Part shown: piece after piece, positions 11,845 to 22,969 of the stretch
How positions within the stretch are numbered: position 1 is the stretch's first letter
How the letters are laid out: the number at the start of each line of letters is the position of its first letter
Source: Malania oleifera
Lineage: Eukaryota > Streptophyta > Magnoliopsida > Santalales > Ximeniaceae
Reading direction: 5' to 3'
NCBI RefSeq assembly: GCF_029873635.1
Contig: NC_080422.1
Coordinates: forward strand, 18,072,049 to 18,136,048
DNA: 64,000 nucleotides
Made by a program: the position numbers and the translations under genes
Notes under the pieces: model-generated
Database searches by the model: none
The model's input: only the letters and a program-made list of their open reading frames with translations
What the model was told of the DNA's origin: nothing

Positions 11845-12815
11845 CTATGCTTCCAGCTCGAGTTTAGTAAGGAAAAAATCTTCCTCCATTTCTAGCGAAT
11901 ACCCTTCCTGAAGCTGAGCCTCTAGAGCCTCCATATTTTCCTCCAATTTTTTAATGTTCTGGTGTACATGTCCAAAAACCTGTTTGTTCCAGTTTCGAAT
12001 TGCAACTTTCGTATGTTTCAATTTACCAGCAAGTCTAACTAAACCCGAACCATAAGACTCCTCCCTCCAGGCTTCCTCCACGCAAGACTTAAAAGACTGG
12101 TGCGTACTCCACATATTCTGATACCTAAAGGGAGAAGGACCATACCGATGCAGATTTCTATGAAATTGAATAATCAATGGGTTATGATTTGAAGTCCTCA
12201 TCTTTCCATACTCAAAATAAATATTTGGCAAAACTTGGAGAAGATTCGAATTATAGAGCACCCTATCCAGTTTTGCCCAACTTCGAGAATTTCCACTGTG
12301 ACCATTACACCAAGACATGTTGTTGCCAGTACCAACCAAATCCATAAGACCACAGTCGTTCAAGCAATTGTTAAATTCCTCCATAGCCGATAACGACCTC
12401 ATATGACCACCAATACATTCCGAATCTAAACGGATAATATTAAAATCTCCCGCCACTAACCAAGGGAAATCATCCCTTTTTACAAACTCCAAATCATTCC
12501 AAAGTTCCCGGTGATCTGTTTGACGACATTTAGCATAAACAAAAGAAGCCAAGAAAATCTGGTCCACAGAACTAAAAATACCCGAAATAACTTGATCAGA
12601 CATATGTTGTAACTCAAAGTGCACTTTCTCTTCCCAAAATATCCAAATTTTACCCCCCACTGAAGCATTCGTACAAAAATTCAAAAATTTAGAAATTCAG
12701 CCCATTGCGACATCAAACTTTTATCAAAAAATGGCTCTGAAAGAACTAAAATAGAAGGCGAAAAATTCCTCATTAACTTATGTAAACGATTTTTCGACGT
12801 GCCTAAACCCCGCAC
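11845..12815 (-). pseudogene. LINE ORF2: AP-like endonuclease, main part
   Basis: This segment holds most of the L1 endonuclease. It includes RGLGTSKNRLHKLMRNF and SILVLSEPFF at the start, VAGDFNII in the middle and SNHNPLIIQF near the end. Active L1 endonucleases usually read SDH at that last position, so the aspartate appears changed to asparagine. The open stretch runs 11845-12684 with a break just upstream. The N-terminus continues at 15166 on the far side of a solo LTR that split the WNVRGLG motif. Confidence 0.85.
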
Positions 12816-15160
12816 TAAAATTAGGAATAGCTTCCCAAGAGGGGGGGGGGGTGAATTGGATTCTAAAAAATTTCTTTTAATTCCTTTTAAGTTACCTTAA
12901 ACTTCTTTTATTTCTTTTAACCAATTCTTGACTTGTTTGTTTAATTCTTTAATCAATCAAGAACTTAGTTCTTTTATCCAGTCAATAACACAATTAAACA
13001 ATCAATCAATTAAATACAATCAAACATTCAATCTTCAACCACACATTGAAAGTAGAAACAATCAAACAATTAATCACAATTTCCAAACCAATACACCCAA
13101 TTTGATTGCCAAATATAAATTCACTTTAGCACAATAAGATTGATGTAAAATTCAAGATTTAACACTTTTGGAATACAGATACTATCCAATCAATTTCAAG
13201 CTTTATACCATTTAATAACACTATATCTTTTGTTGTCAGCCCTCGATATGAAATTATAATTTATACTTTGCTGATATAGATTTGCTTCTTCAATATGTTT
13301 TTCAAAAACACATTCACACTCTTTTCAATATTCAGAACTCAACTAAACTCTCAGTTAATTTATCCTTGGGCTGTTAACTAAGTAACGTACTCTCATATGG
13401 TTTCCGCAAGATATGGTATAACCAACGTACTCCCTTTCGGTTTCCGCAATCCAAATCAAAATTAAACTTTAAGTTTACTTGATTTCTATATTACGTTGTA
13501 TATATGATTATCAAATAGACCATCCACGCAATTTAAATATGCTGAAAATAAAAAGTAAGGAAAAAAGAGAGAGACGGAGATTTTTATGAGGTTCGACTTA
13601 TACCCAGCCTACGTCCTCGCCTTTGGCAAACCACCAAAGGATTCACTAAACTTGTTCTTTTAACGGGTAGAACAAACCTTTACAACACTCCTTGGTTAAG
13701 GCTAGAGCCCACATTCTCTAAACGATATCCCCTCGTCCGGTCACTCCTTAACTAGGCTAGAGCCCGTCTCTCTAAGCAATATCCCCTTACTTAGCCAACG
13801 ATCCAAACAACACTTGGAATCATCAATCTATAAGAAATACAACCACAATATGTGTACAAAAATTTTGCTCCTCAAAGAGCTGATTAGTACAACAATTACA
13901 GCACAACTAATATACTTCAAAGTAAATCACAATATGGAATATAACTTGAAGCTCAAGGAAGTGTATCACCAATTTAATTCTTTCAATGGATGAAAGATTT
14001 CATAATTGTAGCACAAACTTGGTGAGTAAAATCAACAAGAATTCAGTAAGCTTCATGCAAGTTGAGAGCAAGAGAGAGCCTTGAGAATTTGAGAGCAATT
14101 TGAGAGAGATTTTGAATTTTTGCTGAATTTGAATTCTTGGTTTATTGATTCAATAATATTTGAGGCTTATTTATAGACATTAAAAGGTAAGTAACTTGGT
14201 CCCCAAGTGTGTTGAAATATCCCCCAAGTTTCCATAAATTTTGAGCCACAAACAACCTTATTTAAAAATTTGACCGTTATGAGAAAAATCAAAACAGCCG
14301 CGTGGCAGTCGCCTGCCACAATCCTCCAGTCGTCTGCCATGTTATTTTTAAAGAAATAGTAGGGGCAGTTGCTTGCCAGAACTAAGCCAGTCTCCTGCCA
14401 CGACCACCCAGGCGTCTATCGTTGTTCAGGCAGTCTATTGGTTGCACACATGCTGTTGTTAGTTTTGAGTACCCTTCTATTTTTTGGTAATAAATTTTTC
14501 TGTATAACTTATAATTTGATGATCTTGGTGTAAAATAAAAGTTAAGAGAAAATTCTACAACTTTCATGTTGAACACTTTTTAAAATAAGTAGTTTTTAAT
14601 AGAGAAAAATACACCTCAATGCAGATGTAGAAAAATTAACAGCATTTTGAACATCCTCTTTTTGTTGTTTTTCGTTCCAAAAATGATTCTAACCTTTTTG
14701 AAACAGTTTTTGACCTTATAAAAATATTTTCTAAGTATGTTCAAAGGTATCTAGGTCCAAGACATTAACCTAAGAGTTTCATGTATCTATATTGAAATAA
14801 TTTGAAATACTTACATGAAATTTTCTAGACTCTTTCAAATTTTCAATCCTTGAATTCCTTGAGGACTTTATGCTTGCTTCATCTTTCTTTGAGCTTTCCA
14901 TGTTGATCACTTGAGCTTATATTCTTGAAGATTTTTCTTTAATATCAATGCTCTCATGATCTTCAGGTTTTAAACTTTAAATCCATTTTTGAATCCATGC
15001 TTTAAGCTTCATATTGAATTCATTCTTTGAAGTACAAGCTTTCATCAATTCTTTAACGCTCTATCCTTGACTCATGAAAATATATTACTTAAACAAAACA
15101 TGTTAAGTTCTACTTATTTGTTAGCATCAAAATAGGATATTAAGCCTTGTAAGGCCAACA
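12816..15160 (-). mobile_element. SIRE-type copia solo LTR 1
   Basis: The block is one long LTR with no pol. On the - strand it begins TGTTGGCCTTAC and ends with the C-run and 'CTTGGGAAG' tail typical of this family. The flanking 5-bp sites are CGCAC (12811-12815) and TGCAC (15161-15165), differing by one C to T. Removing the LTR and one site rejoins the LINE endonuclease motif WNVRGLG, which independently proves both boundaries. A TATA box (CTATAAATA on the - strand, 14168-14176) and a GTCG-type motif array (14295-14445) lie inside. Confidence 0.9.
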
Positions 15161-15165
15161 TGCAC

Positions 15166-15900
15166 GTTCCACACTAGAATTGTATTAATCATAAATCAAG
15201 TTTCTTTGGACGGGTAATAACCCGTTGAGGCTTTTTCTCACTTTGCCCATTAATATCCTTCAACTTAACAATCAGAACATGTAAATCAACATCTGAGCAA
15301 AAGCCTTTTTTCAAAGGGAATTTCTATAAATTATTTTTCTCCACCTCCCTATCCGATTCACAATTATGTGGGACACACCTAGCTATGAAGGTACACTCTT
15401 GTTCCAAAATTTCTGTAACCATATTGCTAGACGTCATCAGTTGATCACGCACTACTATGCCATCTTCCACTATTAGAATATCAGCGTCAGGAGCACCCAA
15501 GACTGATTCAATACTCTCTTCCCTCTACACAATCTCATACTGATTTATATTTCGCTGCAAAGTCTCCACTTTCGGCCTCGGATCTTCAAGAACAAACTCC
15601 CCCTTTTCCATCTCACGTTGCGGAACTATCTCAACCACTGGCAAAATTTGTGATGTCGTTGCACCCTCTTGAGCCTGAGCCCCCTCTACAGGTTCTTCGA
15701 CGATGCATGGATCTATCAATTCTCTCTAAACTTCCTTCCCTTTATCCAATTTCTTCACACGCCAAACTTCTTGTCGATTTTCTTGTCTACCATATTCCAT
15801 ATCCTTACTTCTATCCCCAATTTTTTGTTTCCTTTCACCCCCTCAGCATACCACCTTTGAATGCTCCTGTCTATGACATTTCTCACATTAAAATCCTTGC
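15166..15900 (-). pseudogene. LINE ORF2 start and ORF1 tail
   Basis: The first bases continue the endonuclease N-terminus (VWN before VRGLG). Further along the - strand the sequence is weakly coding and acidic, including a 64-codon open stretch at 15525-15719 (EEPVEGAQAQEG and similar). It resembles the poorly conserved C-terminal part of plant L1 ORF1 and the ORF1-ORF2 junction. No catalytic motif is expected here. Confidence 0.55.
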
Positions 15901-15929
15901 CTTTCGTACCTCACTTCCTGCCAAATTTT

Positions 15930-16440
15930 CTAATTTGCAGAAACAATAATCGGGAAAGCATCCACCTGATCTGCCAATAAATCCACCTCCACGCACATTC
16001 TCGCACCCGTAGTCCTAGTTCGATTAAGTGTAGCATTGTCAGTTCCCAGGTATCGACCAAACCTCATGGCTAGAATTTGTAAGCAATCAGGTTTGTACAT
16101 GTGCATCGAAAAACTAGGGAGAAATAACCATTGAGGGGCCAAGGATGGTTCTTGCTTTAGATTGAAATTCTTTGTCCATCGAAAAAGACGAAACGGAAAT
16201 CCAGCCAAAATCCTTCATTCACAAGACCATCCATGAAGAAAATCTCGTTCATTCTTCATCTGAACCAGTACGTGAAAATCATCCATGAAACTAACAGAAA
16301 AGATTTCCGAAATGCCCCACGGCTTTATGATATTCAAACGGATAACATAAATGGATGATCTAGATCTCAAAAATTTAAGAACCAACACAAACCTAAAATC
16401 TTCCGCCACTTTGTTCATCTCAATCTCCGAGAATATAAAA
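15930..16440 (-). pseudogene. LINE ORF1, DUF4283-like
   Basis: Two open stretches (16215-16418 and 15930-16208) split by a stop read VLVQMKNERDFLHGWSCE, then AGFPFRLFRWTKNFNLKQE, then APQWLFLPSFSMHMYK and ARMCVEVDL. This is the pattern of the DUF4283 domain in plant L1 ORF1 proteins, which bind element RNA. The usual CCHC knuckle after CVEVDL is not visible. The start of ORF1 probably lies close to the LINE 5' end at 16470. Confidence 0.75.
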
Positions 16441-16515
16441 CCAATATCTCCATCAACATCAACTGGATATCATACACTATGAGAAGATAGTGGACAATAT
16501 AGTTTTTGTAATATG

Positions 16516-16520
<5 letters not shown>

Positions 16521-16562
<42 letters not shown>
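16521..16562. repeat. AT microsatellite
   Basis: About 21 AT units lie within copy A of the duplication. The equivalent place in copy B also carries an AT run (50947-50989). Confidence 0.95.
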
Positions 16563-16566
<4 letters not shown>

Positions 16567-16962
16567 GTAATTGCATTACCTAGGTACAGGATTTCCCAAG
16601 CTTCCCTTTTTCTCTTAGTTGCAAATGATCATCACAAAGACAAAGAGGTCGAGTTTGATTTTTTATATCAATTATTTACAACCAAGACGAGAGAGTGTCT
16701 CAAACCAATTGACAAAACATAACATGTTCCTTAAGGAATAAGAGATCACATAAATTGTGCAAGATGCATCATTGATCTATTGATCTTATTACATGTAGAT
16801 ATACCGTAATATGAGAAAATAATGAAAAGGCAACATACAATATATCAACACACTTCAACAAATTTATTCAATTGATCATTTAAACCTGCAACCATATATA
16901 TGAGTTTTAAATCCTCTCAAATTAAAGTCAATAAAATTGAGACCATTCAAAGCATGTTTGGA

Positions 16963-17079
16963 ATTATGAATTCAACTTTTAATTTTGAATTTAATATAAT
17001 TTAATATTAAATTATATTTCAATTTATACTAAATTTAAATTCAAGTTCTAATTTTAGACTTCTAAACAAGTGAAGGTTT
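16963..17079. repeat. MITE-like AT-rich element
   Basis: The block begins near CATGTTTGGAATTATG and ends near TTAGACTTCTAAACAAG, giving imperfect inverted ends of about 12 bp. Copy B retains only the right half (about 51450-51520), so the left part was lost there or arrived by another event. Confidence 0.4.
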
Positions 17080-17303
17080 TCAAAAAGCAATAATAGATAA
17101 CAAGGACGAATTGAAGGGTTAAATATTCCAACATTTGTTATTAGAATATTATTATATGTGATTTGACCTCCAAAAACTGATTTTTATAGTATGTGCATGA
17201 TGATCACCACGCAACAACGATATGAGGAAAATAGCAAATACCAAAATTTCTCTTTTAGATGCATAAAATTAATCAGGGAAGTGGAAAATAAATGGAGTTT
17301 TTT

Positions 17304-19503
17304 TGTCACGCCCCGAACCCACAGGTGGGTCCCAGGTGTGAATTTAATAATCTAACCTGTCTCTGTATCAATTTAAAACATACCTGATACAATACAAATA
17401 GAGGGTTCGACCCCGTGGGGTGAATGGATGCCCATATACATACACACAATCATTCATACTCATCCAAAATACGCAGTAGAATACGATCTTTTATACATAA
17501 CCAGTATCATACCAGAGTCAATACAAACTAGGATATACATTCCCATAATATAAAACATACCCCAGGTGTCAACAAAATACTATCTCGACAACCTGGATAC
17601 CAAAACTCATACCTAATAGGTACGAGCAGTAGCTATGACACCCTTACTTCCAAACGCTAGGATGCTACTTACCGCTTCCAGAAGGACTTGAAAAACATTG
17701 TACGTACATTCAGGGTGAGACACCTCTTAGTAAGGAAGAAAACAGTTTATATCAGTATGTGGCATACCAATGTCATGTTGCATACTTCATATTACTATAC
17801 ATACGATACAGTTGAAACAATTCGTACAGTTTCAAACAATTCCATACAGTTCCAGTATTTTCACAAAAACCATTCCAGTACATAAGATACCCAAAACATA
17901 CATACATACGGTCAGTATTGTCACACTAGTTCGCAACTTCACAAGGTCACCTCATCTCACAGCAATTACATTGCTACATACGCAACTACGTTGCGACGAT
18001 CAAGGCCCAATAGTGATTACATTGCTCCATACGTAACTACACAAGGTCACCTAGTCTCACATCGATTATATTGCTACATACGCAACTACAATGCGACGAC
18101 TCAGGCCCAATAGTGATTACATTGCTACATATGCAACTACAAAGGGTCATCTAGTCTCACAGCGATTACATTGCTACACACGCAACTATGAAGCGACGAC
18201 TCAGGCCCTATAGTGATTACATTGCTACATACACAACTACACAAGGTCACCTAGTCTCATCATGATTACATTGCCACATGCACAACTACGCTGCAACGAC
18301 CTAGGTCCACAGTGGTTACATTGCTCCATACGGTGTAGAACACACCCTTCAGTGACCAGCCGGTACATACTGGTGATATTTCACACCCTGAATATAGAGC
18401 TGACTACTCTCGCTCACGGTAGTTAACCGATACATGACTGTTTTTCAAATCCCTAGAATCATTTTGGAACTCACGTTCCTATACCTTTCTGCATACGGTA
18501 TTAAGACACCATATAGCTGTTTTACAAATACCTGGAACAAATACATACACCTATACACACCACACTTATTTGGTTTAGGGCAAATCACATCAATTACAAT
18601 TTCAAGTATACAATTTATGCAAATATGGATTACGGTCACCTCAATAGTACAATTTTAACATAACCAACAGTTTCCAAAACAAAGTAGAGATGATACTCGA
18701 AATCTCCAATTTTTCCTGAAAACTGTAACCCGAAAATCCCATATTTTTACCCGATAGATTTCCCCAAATAAGTAGCCATAACATACATATGATCGTAGCC
18801 TACAAGCTTACCGATCCTGATTTCAAAAATAAACTGATATAAACAAAATCCCCTTACCTTAACCCGAATTCCCAATTACAAACTCTATGGTCCTTAAAAC
18901 TATGAATCGAGACTCCAAAACCTACAAACCACAGTATAATACATGCTTACAATTCGTACTACTACACATATATTAAATCAGAAATGAAAATCGAATCTTA
19001 CTTCGATTCTAACCCAAAGCCCAAAAATGCTCGAAACGGACTTCCAATCCGCTAGAAACGTAGAGAATCCTTCACTGATCCTCACAGTAATTTCGAATTT
19101 GTCAATCAGGCGACATACAGCGAAGAAATCTATAGAGAGAGAGAGAGAGAGAGTGTAGGGAGAGTTCTAAAAAGAGAGGGAGAACATTTGGGGAAACTTA
19201 GCCCCAAAGCAACCCAAAATATCTTTTATAGCACCTTTGACCCAAGTAGATTTGTTGACAAATTGTGTCCTCGTTGACGAATTCTTCACTAGCCTCGTCG
19301 ATGAATCGGCAGCCTCGTCAACGAGCCAAATATTTCAACTTTTTTCCTGAACCCCTCGGCATCTTCTCGTTGACGAGCTTCTGAATTTCATCGATGAGAA
19401 ACCTTCACCCTTTGTCGACGAATTTTGGCCTCGTCGATGAAATTCCATTTTCGTACCTTTCTTTTACACAATTACCTATATATCACGGTTCGAGTTCTTA
19501 CAA
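17304..19503 (-). repeat. 3' LTR of the Tekay-like element
   Basis: About 2.2 kb. It contains four copies of a 100-bp tandem unit (17941-18340), a GA-rich leader block (19135-19155), a TATA box on the - strand (19224-19231) and about eight TCGTCGACGA-type motifs (19245-19445). It matches the other LTR along its whole length with moderate divergence, much of it C to T at CG sites. Confidence 0.92.
17941..18340. repeat. 100-bp tandem repeat inside LTR, four units
   Basis: The phrase ACAAGGTCACCTAGTCTCAC, or close variants, starts at 17941, 18041, 18141 and 18241, an exact 100-bp period. The second LTR repeats this at 24878, 24978, 25078 and 25178. Confidence 0.93.
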
Positions 19504-19623
19504 TCTCCCCTACTTACGAAAATTTCATCCTCGAAATTTGCAATCTCTCATTACGAACACATTCATACTACTACATACATACGTACTCTGAGGTGAAACG
19601 ATGACTATCTATACGCAGTCCCT

Positions 19624-19868
19624 CTATGATACATACATACACACTCTAGAGAATACGGTGGTCATTTATATGCAGCCCTGTTACGATACATACATACATA
19701 CTCTGGAGAATATGGCGGCCATTTATACGTAGCCCCGTTACGATACATACATACACACTCTAGAGAATACGGCGGCCATTTATACGCAGCCCCATTACGA
19801 TACATACATACACACTCTAGAGAATACGGCGGCCATTTATACACAGTCCTGTTACGATACATACATAC
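19624..19868. repeat. 57-bp tandem repeat, four units
   Basis: A 'CTCTAGAGAATACGGCGGCC' phrase recurs at a 57-bp period, at about 19644, 19701, 19758 and 19815. It lies between the end of pol and the LTR. Because 57 is a multiple of three, the - strand has a repetitive open frame that is not a gene. Confidence 0.88.
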
Positions 19869-20034
19869 ATTCCCTCACTTATGGCGGAGGAATACCGTTG
19901 TTACATACATACACGGTCTCGGAAACTTATAATAGAACAAGACTCTCCCGGAGACTAACCACTAAATATAATACGATAACAGAGGTTTACATACATACAT
20001 ACATACTCATGCCCCCCTACTATCCAAATACTAC

Positions 20035-20790
20035 TCAGAACAATTGCGGATACTTCTGGCTTATTTTCATTTCCAGTTCCCAAGAAGCTTCCTCAACCTC
20101 GTGGTTTCGCCACAATACCTTCACTAACGGTATTTCCTTGGTACGAAGCTTTTGAACTTTACAGTCCAGAACTTGAACAGGTATCTCCTCATACGCTAAA
20201 GTATCCTCAATTTCCAATTCGTCATAATTGATAACATGAGATGGATCCAACACGTACCTTCTTAACATGGATACGTGAAACACATCGTGGACCCTCGAGA
20301 GTACTGGGGGTAGTGCAACTCTGTAGGCTACTGGACCCACTCGCTCAATAACCTCGAATGGTTCGATAAACCTTGGGCTCAACTTGCCCTTCCTTCCGAA
20401 TCGCATCACTCCCTTCATCGGAGCAATTCTAAGGAATACCTTACCCTCTACCTCGAACTCCAACTCACAGCGGCGAACATCTGCGTAACTCTTCTGCCGA
20501 CTTTGAGCCGATCTAAGGAATACCTTACCCCCTACCTTCTCAGACGCTTGCTGCACGAGTTCAGGTCCTAAAATCTGACGTTCACCGACCTCATCCCAAT
20601 ACAAAAGAGATCGACACCTCCGACCATATAAAGCCTTGAACGGTGTCATCCCTATACTAGCCTGAAAGTTGTTGTTATAGGCAAACTCCACTAGTGGTAG
20701 AAAATGAATCCAACTACTACCGAAGTCCAATACATAAGCCCGTAACATATCCTAGTCCGAAACCTCAACACACCTCTGTCAGAAACGTTA
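20035..20790 (-). pseudogene. Tekay-like integrase C-terminus and chromodomain
   Basis: The frame starts at [14 protein letters not shown], the last part of the integrase core, then reads VEFAYNNNFQASIGMTPFKA and RVHDVFHVSMLRRYV. It ends in a chromodomain-like tail: ILAYEE-type start, KEIPLVKVLWRNHEVEEASW and YPQLF. The zinc-binding HHCC region and the D,D(35)E catalytic core are missing. The sequence jumps from GVLRF of the upstream linker to this point at about 20750-20765, which removes roughly 250-300 codons compared with relatives. Integrase activity is therefore impossible. Confidence 0.9.
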
Positions 20791-21512
20791 AAACCCGTAG
20801 CCAAACCTTGCTGTACTTTCTCTGCAATCTTAGCTAACTCTGCATCACTAGCCTGCGTGGTTTTAATACGCTCAAACAAGGTTGGTTGGATCACAAAACC
20901 AGTAATAAAAGTCTGATGATCACCAGATACCAACTCCACGCCAAGGCTTTCCAAATCCTGTCTGACATGATGCTGAGCTACAATTGCAGTTACTGCTGCA
21001 TGCTCTAACTTTCGACTCAATGCATCTGCTACCACATTAGCCTTTCTCCGGTGATAACTGATTGTGCAATCGTAGTCCTTAATTAACTCTAACCACCGCC
21101 TTTGCCTCATATTCAACTCCTTCTACGTGAAAAAGTACCTGAGGCTCTTGTGGTTAGTGAAAATCTCACACTGAACACCGTAAAGGTAGTGCCGCCAGAT
21201 CTTTAAGGCATAAACCACATCAGCCAATTCCAGATCATGCGTAGGATAATTCTTCTCATACTCCTTAAGTTGCTGAGAAGCATAAGCTACCGCCTTACCT
21301 TGTTGCATAAGCACACATCCCAAACCTTTCAAAGACGCGTCGCTATAAATCACAAAACCCTCATCCCTCGAAGGAATGGCTAACACTAGAGCAGTAACCA
21401 GCCGGTGCTTCAACTCTTGAAAGCACTGCTCGCAATCACTGGTCCACTCAAACTGTACTCCTTTCTTAGTCAATCGTGTCAAAGGTCCAGACAGTTTAGA
21501 GAAACCCTCCAT
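20780..21512 (-). pseudogene. Tekay-like RNase H and linker
   Basis: Two stretches in register around a stop near 21120 encode the RNase H region. They read [18 protein letters not shown] (catalytic D), [19 protein letters not shown] (catalytic E), [13 protein letters not shown] and then the [12 protein letters not shown] end of the domain. The H-type residue in FTNHKSL replaces the D usually seen in FTDHKSL, so one catalytic acid seems lost. A linker to the deleted integrase follows ([12 protein letters not shown]). Confidence 0.88.
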
Positions 21513-21539
21513 GAACTGACGATAGTAACCCGTCAGTCC

Positions 21540-22418
21540 CAGAAAACTCCGGACCTCCTACACACTCTTCGATCTAACCCAGTCAACCATAGCTTCAATC
21601 TTGTTAGGATCAACAGAGATACCGCCCTCAGACACCACATGGCCTAAGAACGCGACCTGATTCAACTATAACTCACACTTCTTCAGCTTAGCATACAATT
21701 CCTTCTTCCACAGAATCTGTAATACTAACCTCAAATGTTCCACATGCTCCTCCGTACGCCTTGAGTATACCAGAATGTCGCCAATGAACACCACTACGAA
21801 CTGATCCAAATACTCATGAAATACCCTGTTCATCAGATCCATAAACACTGTCGGCGCATTGGTTAACCCAAACGACATAAACAAGAATTCATAGCGGTCA
21901 TATCTGGTTCGGAAAGCAGTTTTCGCTACATCCTCCGCTCTAAACCTCACCTGATGATACCCTGACCACAAGTCGATCTTTGAAAAGATTCGTGTTCCCT
22001 GCAGCTGGTCAAAAAGATTATCTATACGAGCCAAAGGGTAACGGTTCTTCACCGTTACTTTGTTGATCTCACGGTAGTCAATGCACATACGCATCGACCC
22101 ATCCTTCTTCTTTATAAATAACACTGGAGCTCCCTAGGGTGAAACACTCATTTGAATAAAACCCTAGTTCAATAGTTCTTGCAACTGCTTCTTCAACTCT
22201 CGAAGTTTCGCTGGAGCCATCCGGTACGGAGCTTTAGAGATCGGTGTCTTGCCAGGCAACAATTCTATCGCAAACTCCACCTCACGATCTAAAGGTAAAC
22301 TGGGTAATTCTTTAGGAAATACATCCGGAAACTCGTTGACCACCCAAATATCCTCGAGTCTTAACTCATCCCATGGCGATTCCTTCACGTAAGCTAGGTA
22401 CCCTTGACAACCATCCAA
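21540..22418 (-). pseudogene. Tekay-like reverse transcriptase
   Basis: The open stretches 22164-22418 and 21666-22124 encode the pre-RT segment (VNEFPDVFPKELPSLP, YRMAPAKLRELKKQL) and the reverse transcriptase fingers and palm ([52 protein letters not shown]). The catalytic box reads FIGD instead of the family's FIDD: the glycine codon is at 21781-21783, where relatives have aspartate. Together with stops near 22130 and 21665 this shows a dead enzyme. Confidence 0.92.
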
Positions 22419-22433
22419 AAGTAACCTCCTCGC

Positions 22434-22800
22434 CTACAAAGCCAATAGAATCTGTGGCGTCGAACGCACACATGATCCCACAAATTCATATTCCTGCTTC
22501 CCAAGAGGTCTGAACACTACTACCTTTTTCCGACAATTAATCACCGCATAACTGGAAAACAATGAATCCATTCCCAGTACGACGTCGAAACCCGACATGT
22601 CGTATACTACAAGATTCACCAGTAGCAGTCTCTTCTAAATAATAACTGGGCAGTTTCCTACATCTTACTACAAATCGTTACACTACTAGTCGGTGTAGTT
22701 ACAGACAGCATCTCATTCATCATATCGGTTTCAACCCCACACAATTTCACAAAACTAGCAGATATGAACGAATGGGTTGCCCCGAATCAAATAAAACAAC
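22434..22800 (-). pseudogene. Tekay-like aspartic protease
   Basis: The flap and C-terminal part is open at 22434-22619 (VYDMSGFDVVLGMDSLFSSY). The active-site start DSG lies at about 22780-22788. A one-base deletion there breaks the DSGATHSF-type motif: residues after the first G are in a different frame. The protease would cut the Gag-Pol polyprotein. Confidence 0.75.
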
Positions 22801-22969
22801 AGCTCTATTCAAAAGCAATAACATGGTATCTGTCACCACGTTCCCAACGTGTTTTGCATCTACTGGAATAAGTGAATATACTCTCGCCGAAGCCGTGGTT
22901 GCTTGGTAATTCCCTTGAGGCACCTAATTACTCCCACGGTTCTGGCTCTGTGCAGGCATATCCTTCCTT

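Larger units (their letters stand above)
8483..16470 (-). mobile_element. L1-type LINE, near full length, decayed
   Basis: Read on the - strand the order is ORF1, endonuclease, reverse transcriptase, zinc-finger region, RNase H and poly-A tail. Removing the solo LTR inside it leaves about 5.6 kb, a normal length for a plant L1. It is flanked by the 7-bp duplication CATACAC. Multiple stops and frameshifts show that it is inactive. Confidence 0.9.
16471..17284 (+). repeat. Segmental duplication copy A, right flank
   Basis: This segment aligns over most of its length with about 50895-51690. Shared phrases include 'acatgttccttaaggaataa', 'gatgcatcattgatc' and 'ataatgaaaaggcaacatac'. Similarity looks like roughly 80-85 percent by eye, with indels. 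No gene is evident. Confidence 0.85.

Noticed and set aside
17941..18340. Possible CRISPR-like array
   Set aside because: The whole 100-bp unit repeats, not short repeats with unique spacers, and the context is a plant LTR.
19662..19862. Periodic minus-strand open frame (repeating MYRN...YKWPPYS phrases)
   Set aside because: It is simply the 57-bp tandem repeat read in phase; it lies in the untranslated end of the gypsy element.
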